DNA of 64,000 nt, taken from NCBI GenBank assembly GCA_963205315.1, contig CAUJIO010000004.1, positions 58,694 to 122,693 on the forward strand. The letters are read 5' to 3'. The position numbers and the translations under genes were made by a program. The notes beneath the pieces are model-generated. The model was not told where the DNA came from and did no database searches. It saw nothing but the letters and a program-made list of their open reading frames with translations. Each line of letters begins with the position of its first letter. Position 1 is the first letter of the stretch. Below are positions 26,359 to 35,108 of the stretch, in pieces. This stretch comes from Pseudomonadota bacterium. GTDB taxonomy: Bacteria; Pseudomonadota; Alphaproteobacteria; Rhizobiales; Aestuariivirgaceae.

Positions 26359-27257
26359 ACCAAGGTCTCACCCAATGGCTGATGAGCGAGGCCCCCGCAT
26401 CACGCCGGCAGGCCGTATTGGGCAGCGTATATCGTGGATTGGTGGCGATCATTTCCAATCCGGCAGCGCTGACCGGCCTCGTCATCATTGCCGTGCTCAT
26501 TCTGATGGCCATGTTCGCGCCCTGGCTGGCACGCGGCATGTCGCCCATCGAGCAGACACTCTCGAGCCGGCTCGCCCCGCCCTCGGCAGAGCACTGGTTT
26601 GGCACCGACGAACTGGGACGCGACATCTACGTCCGCACACTCTACGGCGCGCGGGTGACGCTGACCATCGTCTTGCTGGTTTCGGTCGTGGTGGCGCCAA
26701 TCGGCCTGGCGGTTGGCACGCTTGCCGGGTATCTCGGCGGCTGGGTCGACGCCGTATTGATGCGTATCACCGATATTTTTCTCGCCTTCCCGCGGCTGGT
26801 GCTGGCGCTGGCCTTTGCGGCAGCGCTTGGTCCCGGGATCGAGAACGCCGTCATCGCCATCTCTCTCACCGCATGGCCGCCCTATGCCCGCATCGCGCGA
26901 TCCGAGACTGTCACGATTGCGAAAAGCGATTTCATTGCGGCGGTGGTGATGCAAGGCGCTTCTACATGGCGTGTGCTCTTCAAACATATCGTGCCGCTGT
27001 GTCTTTCCTCCGTCATCGTGCGCCTGACGCTAGACATGGCGGGCATCATCCTGACCGCGGCAGGCCTGGGCTTCCTGGGTCTTGGCGCGCAGCCGCCCAC
27101 TGCGGAATGGGGAGCCATGGTATCGGCCGGTCGCGACGTCATCCTCGACCAGTGGTGGGTGGCCACCATCCCCGGCATCGCAATCTTCATCGTCAGCCTC
27201 GGTTTCAACCTGCTCGGCGACGGGTTGCGCGACGTATTCGATCCGAAGGCATCATGA
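26355..27257 (+). CDS. ABC transporter permease, DppC/OppC type
   Basis: 300 residues from the ATG overlapping the previous stop. It shows the OppC-type N-terminal domain before the channel (PWLARGMSPIEQTLSSRLAP, then HWFGTDELGRDIYVRTLYGA) and the EAA loop DFIAAVVMQGASTWRVLFKH. About six membrane segments. An in-frame extension far upstream is only the other frame of the DppB gene. Overlaps the ATPase gene by 4 bp. Confidence 0.92.
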   Translation: MNQGLTQWLMSEAPASRRQAVLGSVYRGLVAIISNPAALTGLVIIAVLILMAMFAPWLARGMSPIEQTLSSRLAPPSAEHWFGTDELGRDIYVRTLYGARVTLTIVLLVSVVVAPIGLAVGTLAGYLGGWVDAVLMRITDIFLAFPRLVLALAFAAALGPGIENAVIAISLTAWPPYARIARSETVTIAKSDFIAAVVMQGASTWRVLFKHIVPLCLSSVIVRLTLDMAGIILTAAGLGFLGLGAQPPTAEWGAMVSAGRDVILDQWWVATIPGIAIFIVSLGFNLLGDGLRDVFDPKAS

Positions 27258-28090
27258 GCGCACCGCTTCTCACAGTTGAAGATCTCAACGTTTCGTTTCC
27301 GGGCCGATCGGGCATGACACGTGCGGTGCGCAATGCCGGCTTCACGCTCGGCCACGAGCGGTTGGGGATCGTCGGTGAATCAGGTTCCGGCAAGTCGACC
27401 ACCGGGCGCGCCTTGCTCGGACTGATCCCGCAACCCGGAATCGTGACGGCCAAGCGCCTGGAATTTGGCGGGCAGAACCTGCTGGCTTGTACCGAATCCG
27501 ATTGGCAGCGCCTGCGTGGTCGGCGGTTGTCGATGGTGATGCAGGACCCGAAATATTCGCTCAACCCGGTACAAACCGTGAGAGAGCAGATCGGCGAGAC
27601 CTGCCGGCTGCATCTCGGCTCCAATCGCAAGGACGCAGATCGCCGCGCGCTGGCGATGCTTGAGGCTGTCAAGATCCGTAATCCGGAACTGGTACTGCAT
27701 CTCTATCCGCACCAGCTGTCGGGCGGCATGGGGCAGCGCGTGATGATCGCCATGATGCTGGTGGCCGAGCCCGATGTCTTGATTGCCGACGAGCCGACGT
27801 CCGCGCTTGACGTGACCGTACAGAATGAGGTCTTGCGGATCCTTGATGACCTGGTGCGTGAACGCGGCATGGGGTTGATCTTCATCAGCCACAATCTCAC
27901 CGTGGTCTCGAGTTTCTGCGACCGGGTGCTGATCATGTATGGCGGCAAGATCGTGGAAGAGTGCGCGGCGAAAGATCTGCACAATGCCCGGCATCCCTAC
28001 ACACGGGCGCTCATTGCTGCCGCACCTTCGTTGGACCAGCCACGCGCCGAACTGGCGACCGTGACGCGCGATCCGGAGTGGCTGACGTGA
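27254..28090 (+). CDS. ABC transporter ATP-binding protein, DppD/OppD type
   Basis: 278 residues. Walker A GESGSGKST near residue 40, signature LSGGMGQRVMIAMM and Walker B VLIADEPTSALDV, then an H-loop in LIFISHNLTVV. The C-terminal oligopeptide-transporter extension (RHPYTRALIAAAPS) is present, but the cysteine cluster of some DppD proteins is not seen. The start overlaps the DppC-type stop, and its stop overlaps the next ATPase start by 4 bp. Confidence 0.93.
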   Translation: MSAPLLTVEDLNVSFPGRSGMTRAVRNAGFTLGHERLGIVGESGSGKSTTGRALLGLIPQPGIVTAKRLEFGGQNLLACTESDWQRLRGRRLSMVMQDPKYSLNPVQTVREQIGETCRLHLGSNRKDADRRALAMLEAVKIRNPELVLHLYPHQLSGGMGQRVMIAMMLVAEPDVLIADEPTSALDVTVQNEVLRILDDLVRERGMGLIFISHNLTVVSSFCDRVLIMYGGKIVEECAAKDLHNARHPYTRALIAAAPSLDQPRAELATVTRDPEWLT

Positions 28091-28842
28091 TCCGTGTCGA
28101 GAATCTCAACGTCACCTTCCACAATTCGGGACGCACCATGCGCGCCGTGCGCGACGTGTCGTTCGCTGTGGCGGCCGGGGAAACCTTCGGCATCGTGGGT
28201 GAATCGGGATCAGGCAAATCCACCGTGCTCAAGGCCATTGCCGGCCTGGTGAAATCCAGCAGTACCATGCTTGCCGTCAACGGGCGGGAGGCCGCCGAGC
28301 GCCGGAGCCGCGAGGAACGGAAGCTGATGCAGTTCGTTTTTCAGGACCCCTATGCGTCGCTGCACCCGCGGCAAACCGTCGACGACATCTTGCGTGAACC
28401 ACTGATCATTCATGGCAGCAACAATATCGACGACAGGGTTGTTGCTGCGATCGCCAACGTCGGACTGTCACCGCTGCATCGCTTCCGCTATCCGCATCAG
28501 CTCTCGGGCGGGCAACGGCAGCGTGTGGCGATCGCGCGGGCGCTGATCCTGAATCCGCCGATCCTGCTGCTCGATGAGCCTACCTCGGCGCTGGATGTTT
28601 CGGTGCAGGCGGAAATACTCAATCTGCTGTCGCGGCTGCGCCAGAGCTACAGCCTGACCAGCATCCTTGTGAGCCACGATCTTGCCGTCGTCGCGCATCT
28701 CTGCAACCGCATTGCCATCATGCAATTGGGGCAGTTGGTGGAGATCGTCAACGCCGCCGACTTGCGCACAGGCCGTGTGCAGCAGGACTATACACGGCAG
28801 CTCATTTCTGCGAGCCGCGGGTTTACGCGGGCGCAAGCCTGA
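28087..28842 (+). CDS. ABC transporter ATP-binding protein, DppF/OppF type
   Basis: 251 residues from a GTG within the previous stop. Walker A GESGSGKST, Q-loop VFQDPYASLHPRQTV (typical of OppF), signature LSGGQRQRVAIARAL and Walker B ILLLDEPTSALDVSVQ. It completes the ATPase pair of the peptide-type importer. The protein is shorter than many DppF homologues because the C-terminal extension is brief. Confidence 0.92.
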   Translation: MIRVENLNVTFHNSGRTMRAVRDVSFAVAAGETFGIVGESGSGKSTVLKAIAGLVKSSSTMLAVNGREAAERRSREERKLMQFVFQDPYASLHPRQTVDDILREPLIIHGSNNIDDRVVAAIANVGLSPLHRFRYPHQLSGGQRQRVAIARALILNPPILLLDEPTSALDVSVQAEILNLLSRLRQSYSLTSILVSHDLAVVAHLCNRIAIMQLGQLVEIVNAADLRTGRVQQDYTRQLISASRGFTRAQA

Positions 28843-28957
28843 GCGGACCACCGCCATCTTGCCAGAGTGCAAAAAAGCGGGTCAGATGCAAACAAGCTGC
28901 GGCGGAGACCATTTTCGGCCCCCGGGCAGATTAGAATTTTGAACCAGGGAGATGTTC

Positions 28958-30547
28958 ATGCTGAAAGTTCTGAAATATGCCTTGATGGCGGGCGTAATCA
29001 TGACGCTTACACCGCAGGCGATGGCCGAAACCCCGGCCGACACGCTGGTAATCGCCAAGCAGATCGATGACCTTATCTCGATGGATCCGGCGGAAGCCTA
29101 CGAGCTCTCCGGCATCGAAATCCTGGCAAACACCTATGACCGCATCATGCGGTTCGAACCAACCGACATCACCAAGCTGGTGGGCGGCGTGGCCGAGAGC
29201 GTCGCGGTGAGCGAGGACGGCAAGACCTTCACGTTCAAGATTCGCCCCGGGCAGAAGTTTGCCTCCGGCAACCCGGTCACGGCGATGGATGCGGCCTTCT
29301 CGCTGCAGCGGGTGATCAAGCTCGAAAAGACCCCTGTGTTCCTGATTTCGCAACTCGGCTGGAACAAGGACAATATCGACAAGCTGGTGACGGCGCCTGA
29401 CGAGTCGACATTGCAGGTCACCATCACGGAAAACTTTGCGCCCTCGCTCGTCTATGCGCTGCTCTCGTCCGTCGTCGGCTCGGTCGTCGATATGAAGGTG
29501 GCTATGGAGCATCAAGCCGATGGTGATTTCGGCTATGCCTGGCTGAAGACCAATTCGGCGGGATCGGGCGCCTACTCTATCAAGAGCTGGAAGCCGAACG
29601 AGGCCGTGGTTCTTGAGGCGAACCCCAACTACCGGGGCGGTGAAGCCAAGCTGAAGCGCGTGGTTGTGCGCCATATCCCGGAGGCCGCCGCCCAGCGTCT
29701 GGCACTCGAAAAGGGTGACGTCGACATTGCGCGCAACCTGACACCGGACCAGGTGGCAGGACTGGCCGGCAATGCCGATGTGAAAGTGACTTCGATTCCT
29801 GAAGCGCTACTCTACTACATTGGCCTCAACGTGAAGCAGAAGGAACTGCAGGACGTGCGCGTGCGTCAGGCGCTGCGCTATCTCGTCGACTACGACGGCA
29901 TGGTGAATTCGTTCCTGAAGGGTTCGCAACAGGTCCACCAGAGTTTCTGGGCCTCGGGCTTCTGGGCATCGCTGGACGACAACCCCTACAAGCTCGATCC
30001 AGAAAAGGCGAAGGCCCTGCTCAAGGAAGCTGGCTATCCCGATGGCTTCTCGATCGATCTCGATGCGCCCAATTTTGCACCGTTTACCAACATGGCGCAG
30101 TCGGTCCAGTCAACCATGGCCCAGGGCGGCATCAAGGTGAACATCATTTCTTCCGAAATGAAGCCATTGCTGACCAAGTACCGTGCCCGCCAGCATCAGA
30201 TGCTGATGGTGTATTGGGGTCCGGACTATATGGACCCGCATACCAATGCTGACGGATTTGCCAACAACCTCGACAACTCCGATGCCGCAACCAAGGGCAA
30301 GCCTCTGGCATGGCGCAACAGCTGGGATGCGCCCGAGGTCTCGGCAATGACCGCAGCCGCGGTGCGCGAGCGCGATGAAGGCAAGCGCAAGCAGATGTAC
30401 CTCGACTTGCAGAAGAAGGTTATGGACGAAGGCCCGTACATCATCATGACGCAGTCGACTGCACAGTTGGCGGAACGCGCCAATGTGAAGGGTTATGTGC
30501 AGGGCTCGTCCTCCGACGTGACCTATTACAACCTCACCACCAAGTGA
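28958..30547 (+). CDS. Extracellular solute-binding protein family 5 (peptide/opine/nickel type)
   Basis: 529 residues from the ATG at 28958, which has AGGGAG at good spacing; an ATG two codons earlier is possible. Signal peptide to about residue 24 (TPQAMA), mature TPADTLVIAKQIDDLISMDP. The family 5 pattern includes KTFTFKIRPGQKFASGNPVT, VRQALRYLVDYDGMV and PEKAKALLKEAGYPDGF. It captures the ligand in the periplasm for the upstream permease/ATPase genes. Ligand unknown: di/oligopeptides or other N-containing compounds. Confidence 0.9.
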   Translation: MLKVLKYALMAGVIMTLTPQAMAETPADTLVIAKQIDDLISMDPAEAYELSGIEILANTYDRIMRFEPTDITKLVGGVAESVAVSEDGKTFTFKIRPGQKFASGNPVTAMDAAFSLQRVIKLEKTPVFLISQLGWNKDNIDKLVTAPDESTLQVTITENFAPSLVYALLSSVVGSVVDMKVAMEHQADGDFGYAWLKTNSAGSGAYSIKSWKPNEAVVLEANPNYRGGEAKLKRVVVRHIPEAAAQRLALEKGDVDIARNLTPDQVAGLAGNADVKVTSIPEALLYYIGLNVKQKELQDVRVRQALRYLVDYDGMVNSFLKGSQQVHQSFWASGFWASLDDNPYKLDPEKAKALLKEAGYPDGFSIDLDAPNFAPFTNMAQSVQSTMAQGGIKVNIISSEMKPLLTKYRARQHQMLMVYWGPDYMDPHTNADGFANNLDNSDAATKGKPLAWRNSWDAPEVSAMTAAAVRERDEGKRKQMYLDLQKKVMDEGPYIIMTQSTAQLAERANVKGYVQGSSSDVTYYNLTTK

Positions 30548-30554
30548 GTGTCGA

Positions 30555-31760
30555 GTGGTGCCGGGATATCTTGACCGGCACCGCGCCGCATTGCTGATGC
30601 AGGAACAGGGGCTCTCGGCCCTTGTTCTCGCACAGCCTGAATCGATCACCTATGCCACCGGCGCGTTTCCAGGCGTTGCAACATTCTGGCGGCGCGGCGG
30701 TGCTGCTTTTCTGGTTGTGCCCGCGGACGAGTCAGCTCCGCTTACCGCCATCGTCGGCGACTTGCAGGCACAGCCGTTTGCGGCGCAATCCGGTATTGCC
30801 GATGTGCGCAGCCACCGGATCTGGGTCGAGACTGAGCAGTACCCTTTTTCCGATCGCGGAAAGCCAAAACGATCGCCACGGCCGGCGCAGTACGATTTGA
30901 ATGCCGCACTCGGCTTGTTGCGCGATGTGCTGGCAGAACGCTCGCTCCTCAATTGTCGTGTGGGATTGGAACTTGGCTTCGTTCCCGCGGCAGACTTTCA
31001 AGCTTTCGCCGCCATTCCCGTCACCTGGATGGATTGCACGCGGATTTTCGAACGGCTGCGTGCGAAAAAAAGCCCGGCGGAGATATCCATGCTGCGGGCT
31101 GCCGCCGAATATGCGCAAACCGGTCTCTCGGAACTTGTCAGTGCAGTCCGCCCAGGCATGAACGCGGCGCAGATGACAGAGATCTGGCGGACTGCGGCGC
31201 TCGACAATGCGCGGCGATCCGGCGGACCGCTTCCGCAATCGGCTTGGGCCTATATTGCTGTGGGAGGTGATGGCTTCGCGCCGGGTGAACCGGCGCGGCC
31301 CGGCGACATCATAAAAATCGACGTCGGGTGCGTCATCAATGGCTACAGTTCCGATGGAGGGCGGACTGCGGTGCTGGGCAAGGCCTCAACGGACGCAGAG
31401 CGCGTCTATGATGCCCTGCGGCGGGCCTTTGATACCGGCCTGCGCCTCATCCGGCCGGGCGCCGCACTCAAGGACATATACGATGCGACCGCGACTGCCA
31501 TGTGGGACCAAGGTTTCGAAACCTATGGCCGGGGTCATTTCGGCCACGGCGTCGGCGCATCGATCTGGAGCGAGGAGTGGCCATTCATTTCCGCCACTTC
31601 AGATGCCGTGATTGAAACCGGCATGGTACTGGCCTTCGAAACGCCCTGGTACATCGATGGACTTGGCGGCTTCATCATCGAGGATCAGTTGCTGATTACT
31701 GAAAAGGGCTACGAGGTGATGGCGCCGTCGCCGCGAGATCTGATCACCATCAAAGTCTAG
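30555..31760 (+). CDS. M24 family metallopeptidase (Xaa-Pro peptidase/creatinase-like)
   Basis: 401 residues. Creatinase-type N-terminal domain, then the pita-bread catalytic domain. Metal ligands appear in IKIDVGCVINGYSSDGGRT (two Asp), GRGHFGHGVGASIW (His), LAFETPWYI (Glu) and GGFIIEDQLL (Glu). This complete set predicts an active metalloenzyme. It starts 7 bp after the binding-protein stop, so it belongs to the ABC operon and probably hydrolyses the imported compound in the cytoplasm, for example a proline-containing dipeptide. The GTG start and near-duplicate GTG codons make the exact start uncertain by one codon. Confidence 0.88.
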   Translation: MVPGYLDRHRAALLMQEQGLSALVLAQPESITYATGAFPGVATFWRRGGAAFLVVPADESAPLTAIVGDLQAQPFAAQSGIADVRSHRIWVETEQYPFSDRGKPKRSPRPAQYDLNAALGLLRDVLAERSLLNCRVGLELGFVPAADFQAFAAIPVTWMDCTRIFERLRAKKSPAEISMLRAAAEYAQTGLSELVSAVRPGMNAAQMTEIWRTAALDNARRSGGPLPQSAWAYIAVGGDGFAPGEPARPGDIIKIDVGCVINGYSSDGGRTAVLGKASTDAERVYDALRRAFDTGLRLIRPGAALKDIYDATATAMWDQGFETYGRGHFGHGVGASIWSEEWPFISATSDAVIETGMVLAFETPWYIDGLGGFIIEDQLLITEKGYEVMAPSPRDLITIKV

Positions 31761-31806
31761 CGCATTCGGCGAGCGAGTGGTCACTCGACCGAGTTCCGGT
31801 TGCTCT
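31757..31806 (-). repeat. Dispersed palindromic repeat, copy C (internally deleted, reverse orientation)
   Basis: CTAGCGCATTCGGCGAGCGA at 31757 matches the reverse complement of the end of copy B, and CCGGTTGCTCT at 31796-31806 matches the reverse complement of its start; the middle is missing. It includes the hairpin CGAGTG/CACTCG. The TAG of the M24 gene is part of the element. It lies between the convergent M24 and PuuE-like genes. Confidence 0.65.
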
Positions 31807-31811
31807 CGCAT

Positions 31812-32717
31812 TCAGCCAAACGTCCTGTGCCAGTGTTTCGCGATGTCAATGCGACGCGCAATCCAGACCTTGTCCTTCGACTGGATGTAGTCAATGAACT
31901 TCGCGAGACCCAGGGCGCGGCCGGGCCGTCCAACCAGCCGGCAATGCAGCCCAATCGACATCATCTTCGGGCTGCCCCTGCGGCCTTCCTCATAGAGACA
32001 GTCGAAACTGTCCTTCAGATACTGGTAGAAATGCTCGCCGGTGTTGAAGCCCTGCGGCGTGGCGAAGCGCATGTCATTGGCATCGAGCGTGTATGGAATA
32101 ATCAGGTGCTTGCCGCCGTCTGCTTTGTTCAGGAAGTAGGGAAGGTCATCGGCATAGTCGTCGGAGGAATAGAGGAAGCCACCCTCTTCCATGACAAGTC
32201 TGGTGGTATTCATCGAACACCGGCCCGTGTACCAGCCGAGCGGACGATCGCCTGTGACTTGCGTGTGAATGCGGATTGCCTCGGCAATCTGCTGGCGCTC
32301 GACGTCTTCCGGCATATCCTTGTGCTCGACCCATTTGAGGCCGTGGCTGGCGATTTCCCAGCCGGCCTCCTTCATGGCTTCGACCTGATCAGGCGAGCGC
32401 TGCATGGCGGTTGCAACACCATAGATGGTGAGCGGCACCTTGCGCTGGGTGAACATGCGCCACAACCGCCAGAAACCGGCGCGCGCGCCATATTCGTAGA
32501 TCGATTCCATGTTCCAGTGCCGTTGACCCGGCCAGGCCGCGGCACCAACGATTTCCGACAGGAAGGCCTCGGACGCGGCATCGCCGTGCAGAATGTTGTT
32601 CTCGCCCCCCTCCTCGTAATTCAACACGAACTGCACTGCGACATTGGCACCATTAGGCCATTTCGGATCGGGGATAGCCCGGCCATAGCCTTTCATGTCG
32701 CGTGGATAGTCAGTCAC
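31812..32717 (-). CDS. puuE: PuuE-type allantoinase / polysaccharide deacetylase family protein
   Basis: 301 residues from the GTG at 32717, chosen because GGAGG lies 6 bases upstream and the protein then begins VTDYPRDMKGYGR, the standard PuuE N terminus. NodB-fold features: VQFVLNYEEGGENNILHGD, EIASHGLKWVEH, GWYTGRCSMNTTRLVMEEGG and SSDDYADDLPY. PuuE opens the allantoin ring to allantoate (EC 3.5.2.5). No uricase, HIU hydrolase or allantoicase gene is in the window, so a related cyclic amide remains possible. It is divergent from the saccharopine dehydrogenase gene across an intergenic region with two palindromes. Confidence 0.75.
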   Translation of the reverse strand: MTDYPRDMKGYGRAIPDPKWPNGANVAVQFVLNYEEGGENNILHGDAASEAFLSEIVGAAAWPGQRHWNMESIYEYGARAGFWRLWRMFTQRKVPLTIYGVATAMQRSPDQVEAMKEAGWEIASHGLKWVEHKDMPEDVERQQIAEAIRIHTQVTGDRPLGWYTGRCSMNTTRLVMEEGGFLYSSDDYADDLPYFLNKADGGKHLIIPYTLDANDMRFATPQGFNTGEHFYQYLKDSFDCLYEEGRRGSPKMMSIGLHCRLVGRPGRALGLAKFIDYIQSKDKVWIARRIDIAKHWHRTFG

Positions 32718-32735
32718 AATTCGCCTCCCGGATCG

Positions 32736-32755
32736 AGCGTTTACCGTTAAACGCT
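32736..32755. promoter_or_regulatory. Operator-like palindrome 1 in divergent promoter
   Basis: AGCGTTTACCGTTAAACGCT: 8-bp arms separated by 4 bases, perfect. It sits 19 bp upstream of the PuuE-like start and 131 bp upstream of the saccharopine dehydrogenase start. The shape fits a dimeric repressor site; the regulator is not identifiable in the window. Confidence 0.55.
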
Positions 32756-32781
32756 TGGTGCAGGATCGGCTGAAACGCAGC

Positions 32782-32801
32782 GCATGGCAAGGATGCCATG
32801 C
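32782..32801. promoter_or_regulatory. Operator-like palindrome 2 in divergent promoter
   Basis: GCATGGCAAGGATGCCATGC: 8-bp arms separated by 4 bases, perfect, with a sequence unrelated to palindrome 1. Centre-to-centre distance is 46 bp. It may be a second regulator site or an mRNA hairpin for one of the divergent genes. Confidence 0.5.
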
Positions 32802-32886
32802 CGCGCCTATTTGGCGCTTCCCCTGAGGCGCGCGGCCCGATATCTGGAAACGGTGACTTGTGCCAGTTTGGCTTGGGAATGGACGT

Positions 32887-33936
32887 ATGACACATCTTTG
32901 GGTTCGGGCTGAGCAGCGGCCAAATGAAGAACGTGTGGGATTGACGCCGGCGGGCGCGGCTGAGCTGATCAAGGCCGGAATCCAGGTCACGGTCGAGCGG
33001 AGTTCCGTTCGCGCCATCCCGATCGACGGCTATATCAAGGCGGGATGCGAAATCGCGGCGGAAAACTTCTGGCCCAAGGCTCCGGCGGACGCGATCATTT
33101 TCGGTCTGAAGGAGTTACCGGAGGACGGAACCGCCCTGACCCATCGCCACATCATGTTCGGTCATGCCTTCAAAGGCCAGCCTGCCGGGCAGATCCTGCT
33201 GAAGCGATTCAAGGCGGGCAAGGGCACACTTTATGATCTCGAGTATCTGGTGGACGGCACCGGCAGGCGGGTGGCGGCGTTTGGCTACTGGGCGGGCTAT
33301 GCCGGTGCCGCCGTCTCACTGCGGGTGTGGGCCGCTCAGCAACGCGGTGGAATTGCAGGCCGGGTCGCCAAATATCCCAATAAGACGGCACTTCTCGACG
33401 ATCTCAACCGCGAACTTGGTACATTGATGCGGCCTCGGGCGATCGTCATCGGAGCATTGGGGCGGGTCGGCACCGGTGCGTCCGATCTCTGTTCGGCCAT
33501 GGGCGTTCCGGTGACGAAATGGGATATGGCAGAAACGGCATCGGGCGGACCCTTCCCCGAGATTCTGCAGCACGAGATTTTCCTCAATTGTATCCTGGCG
33601 CGGCCGGGCTGTCCGGTGTTCGTGCCGGCTTCTGCGAAGACCGATCCACGCAAGCTGACGGTCATCGGCGATATCGCATGCGATCCCACTTCCGACTTCT
33701 CACCAATCAAGGTCTATGACCGGGTGACGGAATGGGAGGCTCCGGCGCTGCGTGTGCATGACACGCCGCCCTTGGATGTCACCGCCATCGACAATCTTCC
33801 GTCGCTGCTTCCACTCGAGAGCAGTGAGGATTATGCAGCCCAGCTCTTGCCCTCGCTATTGACGCTGGGCAATCTGGATCAAGGCGTATGGGCACGCGCC
33901 AAGGCGGAGTATGACCGCCAAAGCGCGGCGCTCTAA
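32887..33936 (+). CDS. Saccharopine dehydrogenase, lysine-side enzyme (Lys1-like)
   Basis: 349 residues from the ATG at 32887. The N-terminal AlaDh/PNT-like domain begins HLWVRAEQRPNEERVGLTPA, the usual Lys1 opening; GHAFKGQPAGQILLKRFKAG and YDLEYLVDGTGRRVAAFGYW follow, then IVIGALGRVGTGASDLC as the nucleotide-binding motif. Lys1-type enzymes interconvert saccharopine with lysine and 2-oxoglutarate using NAD(H). The next gene supplies the glutamate-side reaction, 16 bp downstream. Together they form a two-protein saccharopine pathway, probably for lysine catabolism in a bacterium. Confidence 0.85.
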   Translation: MTHLWVRAEQRPNEERVGLTPAGAAELIKAGIQVTVERSSVRAIPIDGYIKAGCEIAAENFWPKAPADAIIFGLKELPEDGTALTHRHIMFGHAFKGQPAGQILLKRFKAGKGTLYDLEYLVDGTGRRVAAFGYWAGYAGAAVSLRVWAAQQRGGIAGRVAKYPNKTALLDDLNRELGTLMRPRAIVIGALGRVGTGASDLCSAMGVPVTKWDMAETASGGPFPEILQHEIFLNCILARPGCPVFVPASAKTDPRKLTVIGDIACDPTSDFSPIKVYDRVTEWEAPALRVHDTPPLDVTAIDNLPSLLPLESSEDYAAQLLPSLLTLGNLDQGVWARAKAEYDRQSAAL

Positions 33937-33952
33937 AGGGAGAAGAAGAGAT

Positions 33953-35095
33953 ATGACGATTCATTGGTGCGGTACGGGTCTTTCATCCGGCCCCGGTCTC
34001 AGGCGTTTGCTGGAGAATGGCCACAAGGTGGTGGTGTGGAATCGCACGGTCGAAAAGGCCCGCGACGTGGTGGGCGATCTGACCCAGGATGTCCGGCCCT
34101 ATTCGCTGGAGGCGCTGACGGCTGCATTGCAACCAGGCGATCTCGCCATCTCGATGCTCCCTGCCGACCAACACGTGAGCATTGCCAAGGCCTGTCTGGC
34201 CAAGGGTGCAAACTTCGCATCATCGTCCTATATCGCGCCCGAAATGCGCGCCCTGGATGCCGAGTTCAAGGCGAAGGGCCTGGTTTCCATCAACGAAGTC
34301 GGCCTTGATCCGGGCATCGATCATCTGATGGCGCATGATCTTGTGGCGCGCTATCGCGCTTCTCCGGCTTATGACGCCGAGAATGTGCTGAGCTTCACGT
34401 CCTATTGCGGCGGCGTGCCGAAGATTCCGAATCCGTTCCGCTACAAATTCAGCTGGGCGCCGGTTGGCGTGCTGAAGGCCTTGCGTTCGCCGTCGCGCTC
34501 GCTTCGCGATTTCAAGGAATTGAAGGTGGACCGTCCGTGGAACGCCATCACGGCCTATGATGCGCCGCTACCCGTGGCGGAAAGTTTCGAGGTCTATCCA
34601 AACCGCGACAGCTTTCCGTTCATCGAAGAGTATCATTTCGAGGAGAACTGGAAGGTCCGCGATTTCGTGCGCGGCACCATTCGCCTCAATGGATGGACGG
34701 AAGCCTGGACGCCAGTGTTCCGCGAGATCGAAACGCTTTCAGGGCCGGAAGGCGATGCGCGCCTGGCCGAAATGGCGGCTGGGTTCCTCAAGGAGAATTC
34801 CTATGCGCCGGGCGAGCCTGACCGCGTCATCCTTTTCGTGTCGCTGAAAGCCGAGCGTGACGGCAAGCCAGTTTTTCATGAAACCTGGGCTATGGATGCC
34901 TGGGGCGACGAACATGGCACCGCCATGGGACGGCTGGTGTCCATTCCGGTGTCAATGGCCGTCGAGTCCGTTCTCAAGGGCGAGATCAAGCCCGGCGTGC
35001 ATGGAGCCCCCAGCGATCGCAAAATTCTCGATAGCTGGCTGGGGCAAGTCAAGGGCCTCGCGCAATACATGGAGCGGGTGAACCATCTGGCCTGA
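33953..35095 (+). CDS. Saccharopine dehydrogenase, glutamate-side enzyme (Lys9-like)
   Basis: 380 residues from the ATG at 33953, preceded by GGGAGAAG. N-terminal Rossmann region IHWCGTGLSSGPGLRRLLEN; core ASSSYIAPEMRALDAEFKAK, NEVGLDPGIDHLMAHDLV and SYCGGVPKIPNPFRYKFSW, all diagnostic of saccharopine dehydrogenase/reductase C-terminal domains. It splits saccharopine into 2-aminoadipate semialdehyde and glutamate. It is encoded immediately after the Lys1-like gene; no semialdehyde dehydrogenase gene is adjacent. Confidence 0.88.
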   Translation: MTIHWCGTGLSSGPGLRRLLENGHKVVVWNRTVEKARDVVGDLTQDVRPYSLEALTAALQPGDLAISMLPADQHVSIAKACLAKGANFASSSYIAPEMRALDAEFKAKGLVSINEVGLDPGIDHLMAHDLVARYRASPAYDAENVLSFTSYCGGVPKIPNPFRYKFSWAPVGVLKALRSPSRSLRDFKELKVDRPWNAITAYDAPLPVAESFEVYPNRDSFPFIEEYHFEENWKVRDFVRGTIRLNGWTEAWTPVFREIETLSGPEGDARLAEMAAGFLKENSYAPGEPDRVILFVSLKAERDGKPVFHETWAMDAWGDEHGTAMGRLVSIPVSMAVESVLKGEIKPGVHGAPSDRKILDSWLGQVKGLAQYMERVNHLA

Positions 35096-35108
35096 GACGG
35101 TCACCGGC

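Noticed and set aside
26261..27253. Upstream extension of the DppD-type ATPase frame
   Set aside because: Same situation: the extra 330 residues are an out-of-frame reading of the permease genes; the true N terminus begins at 27254.
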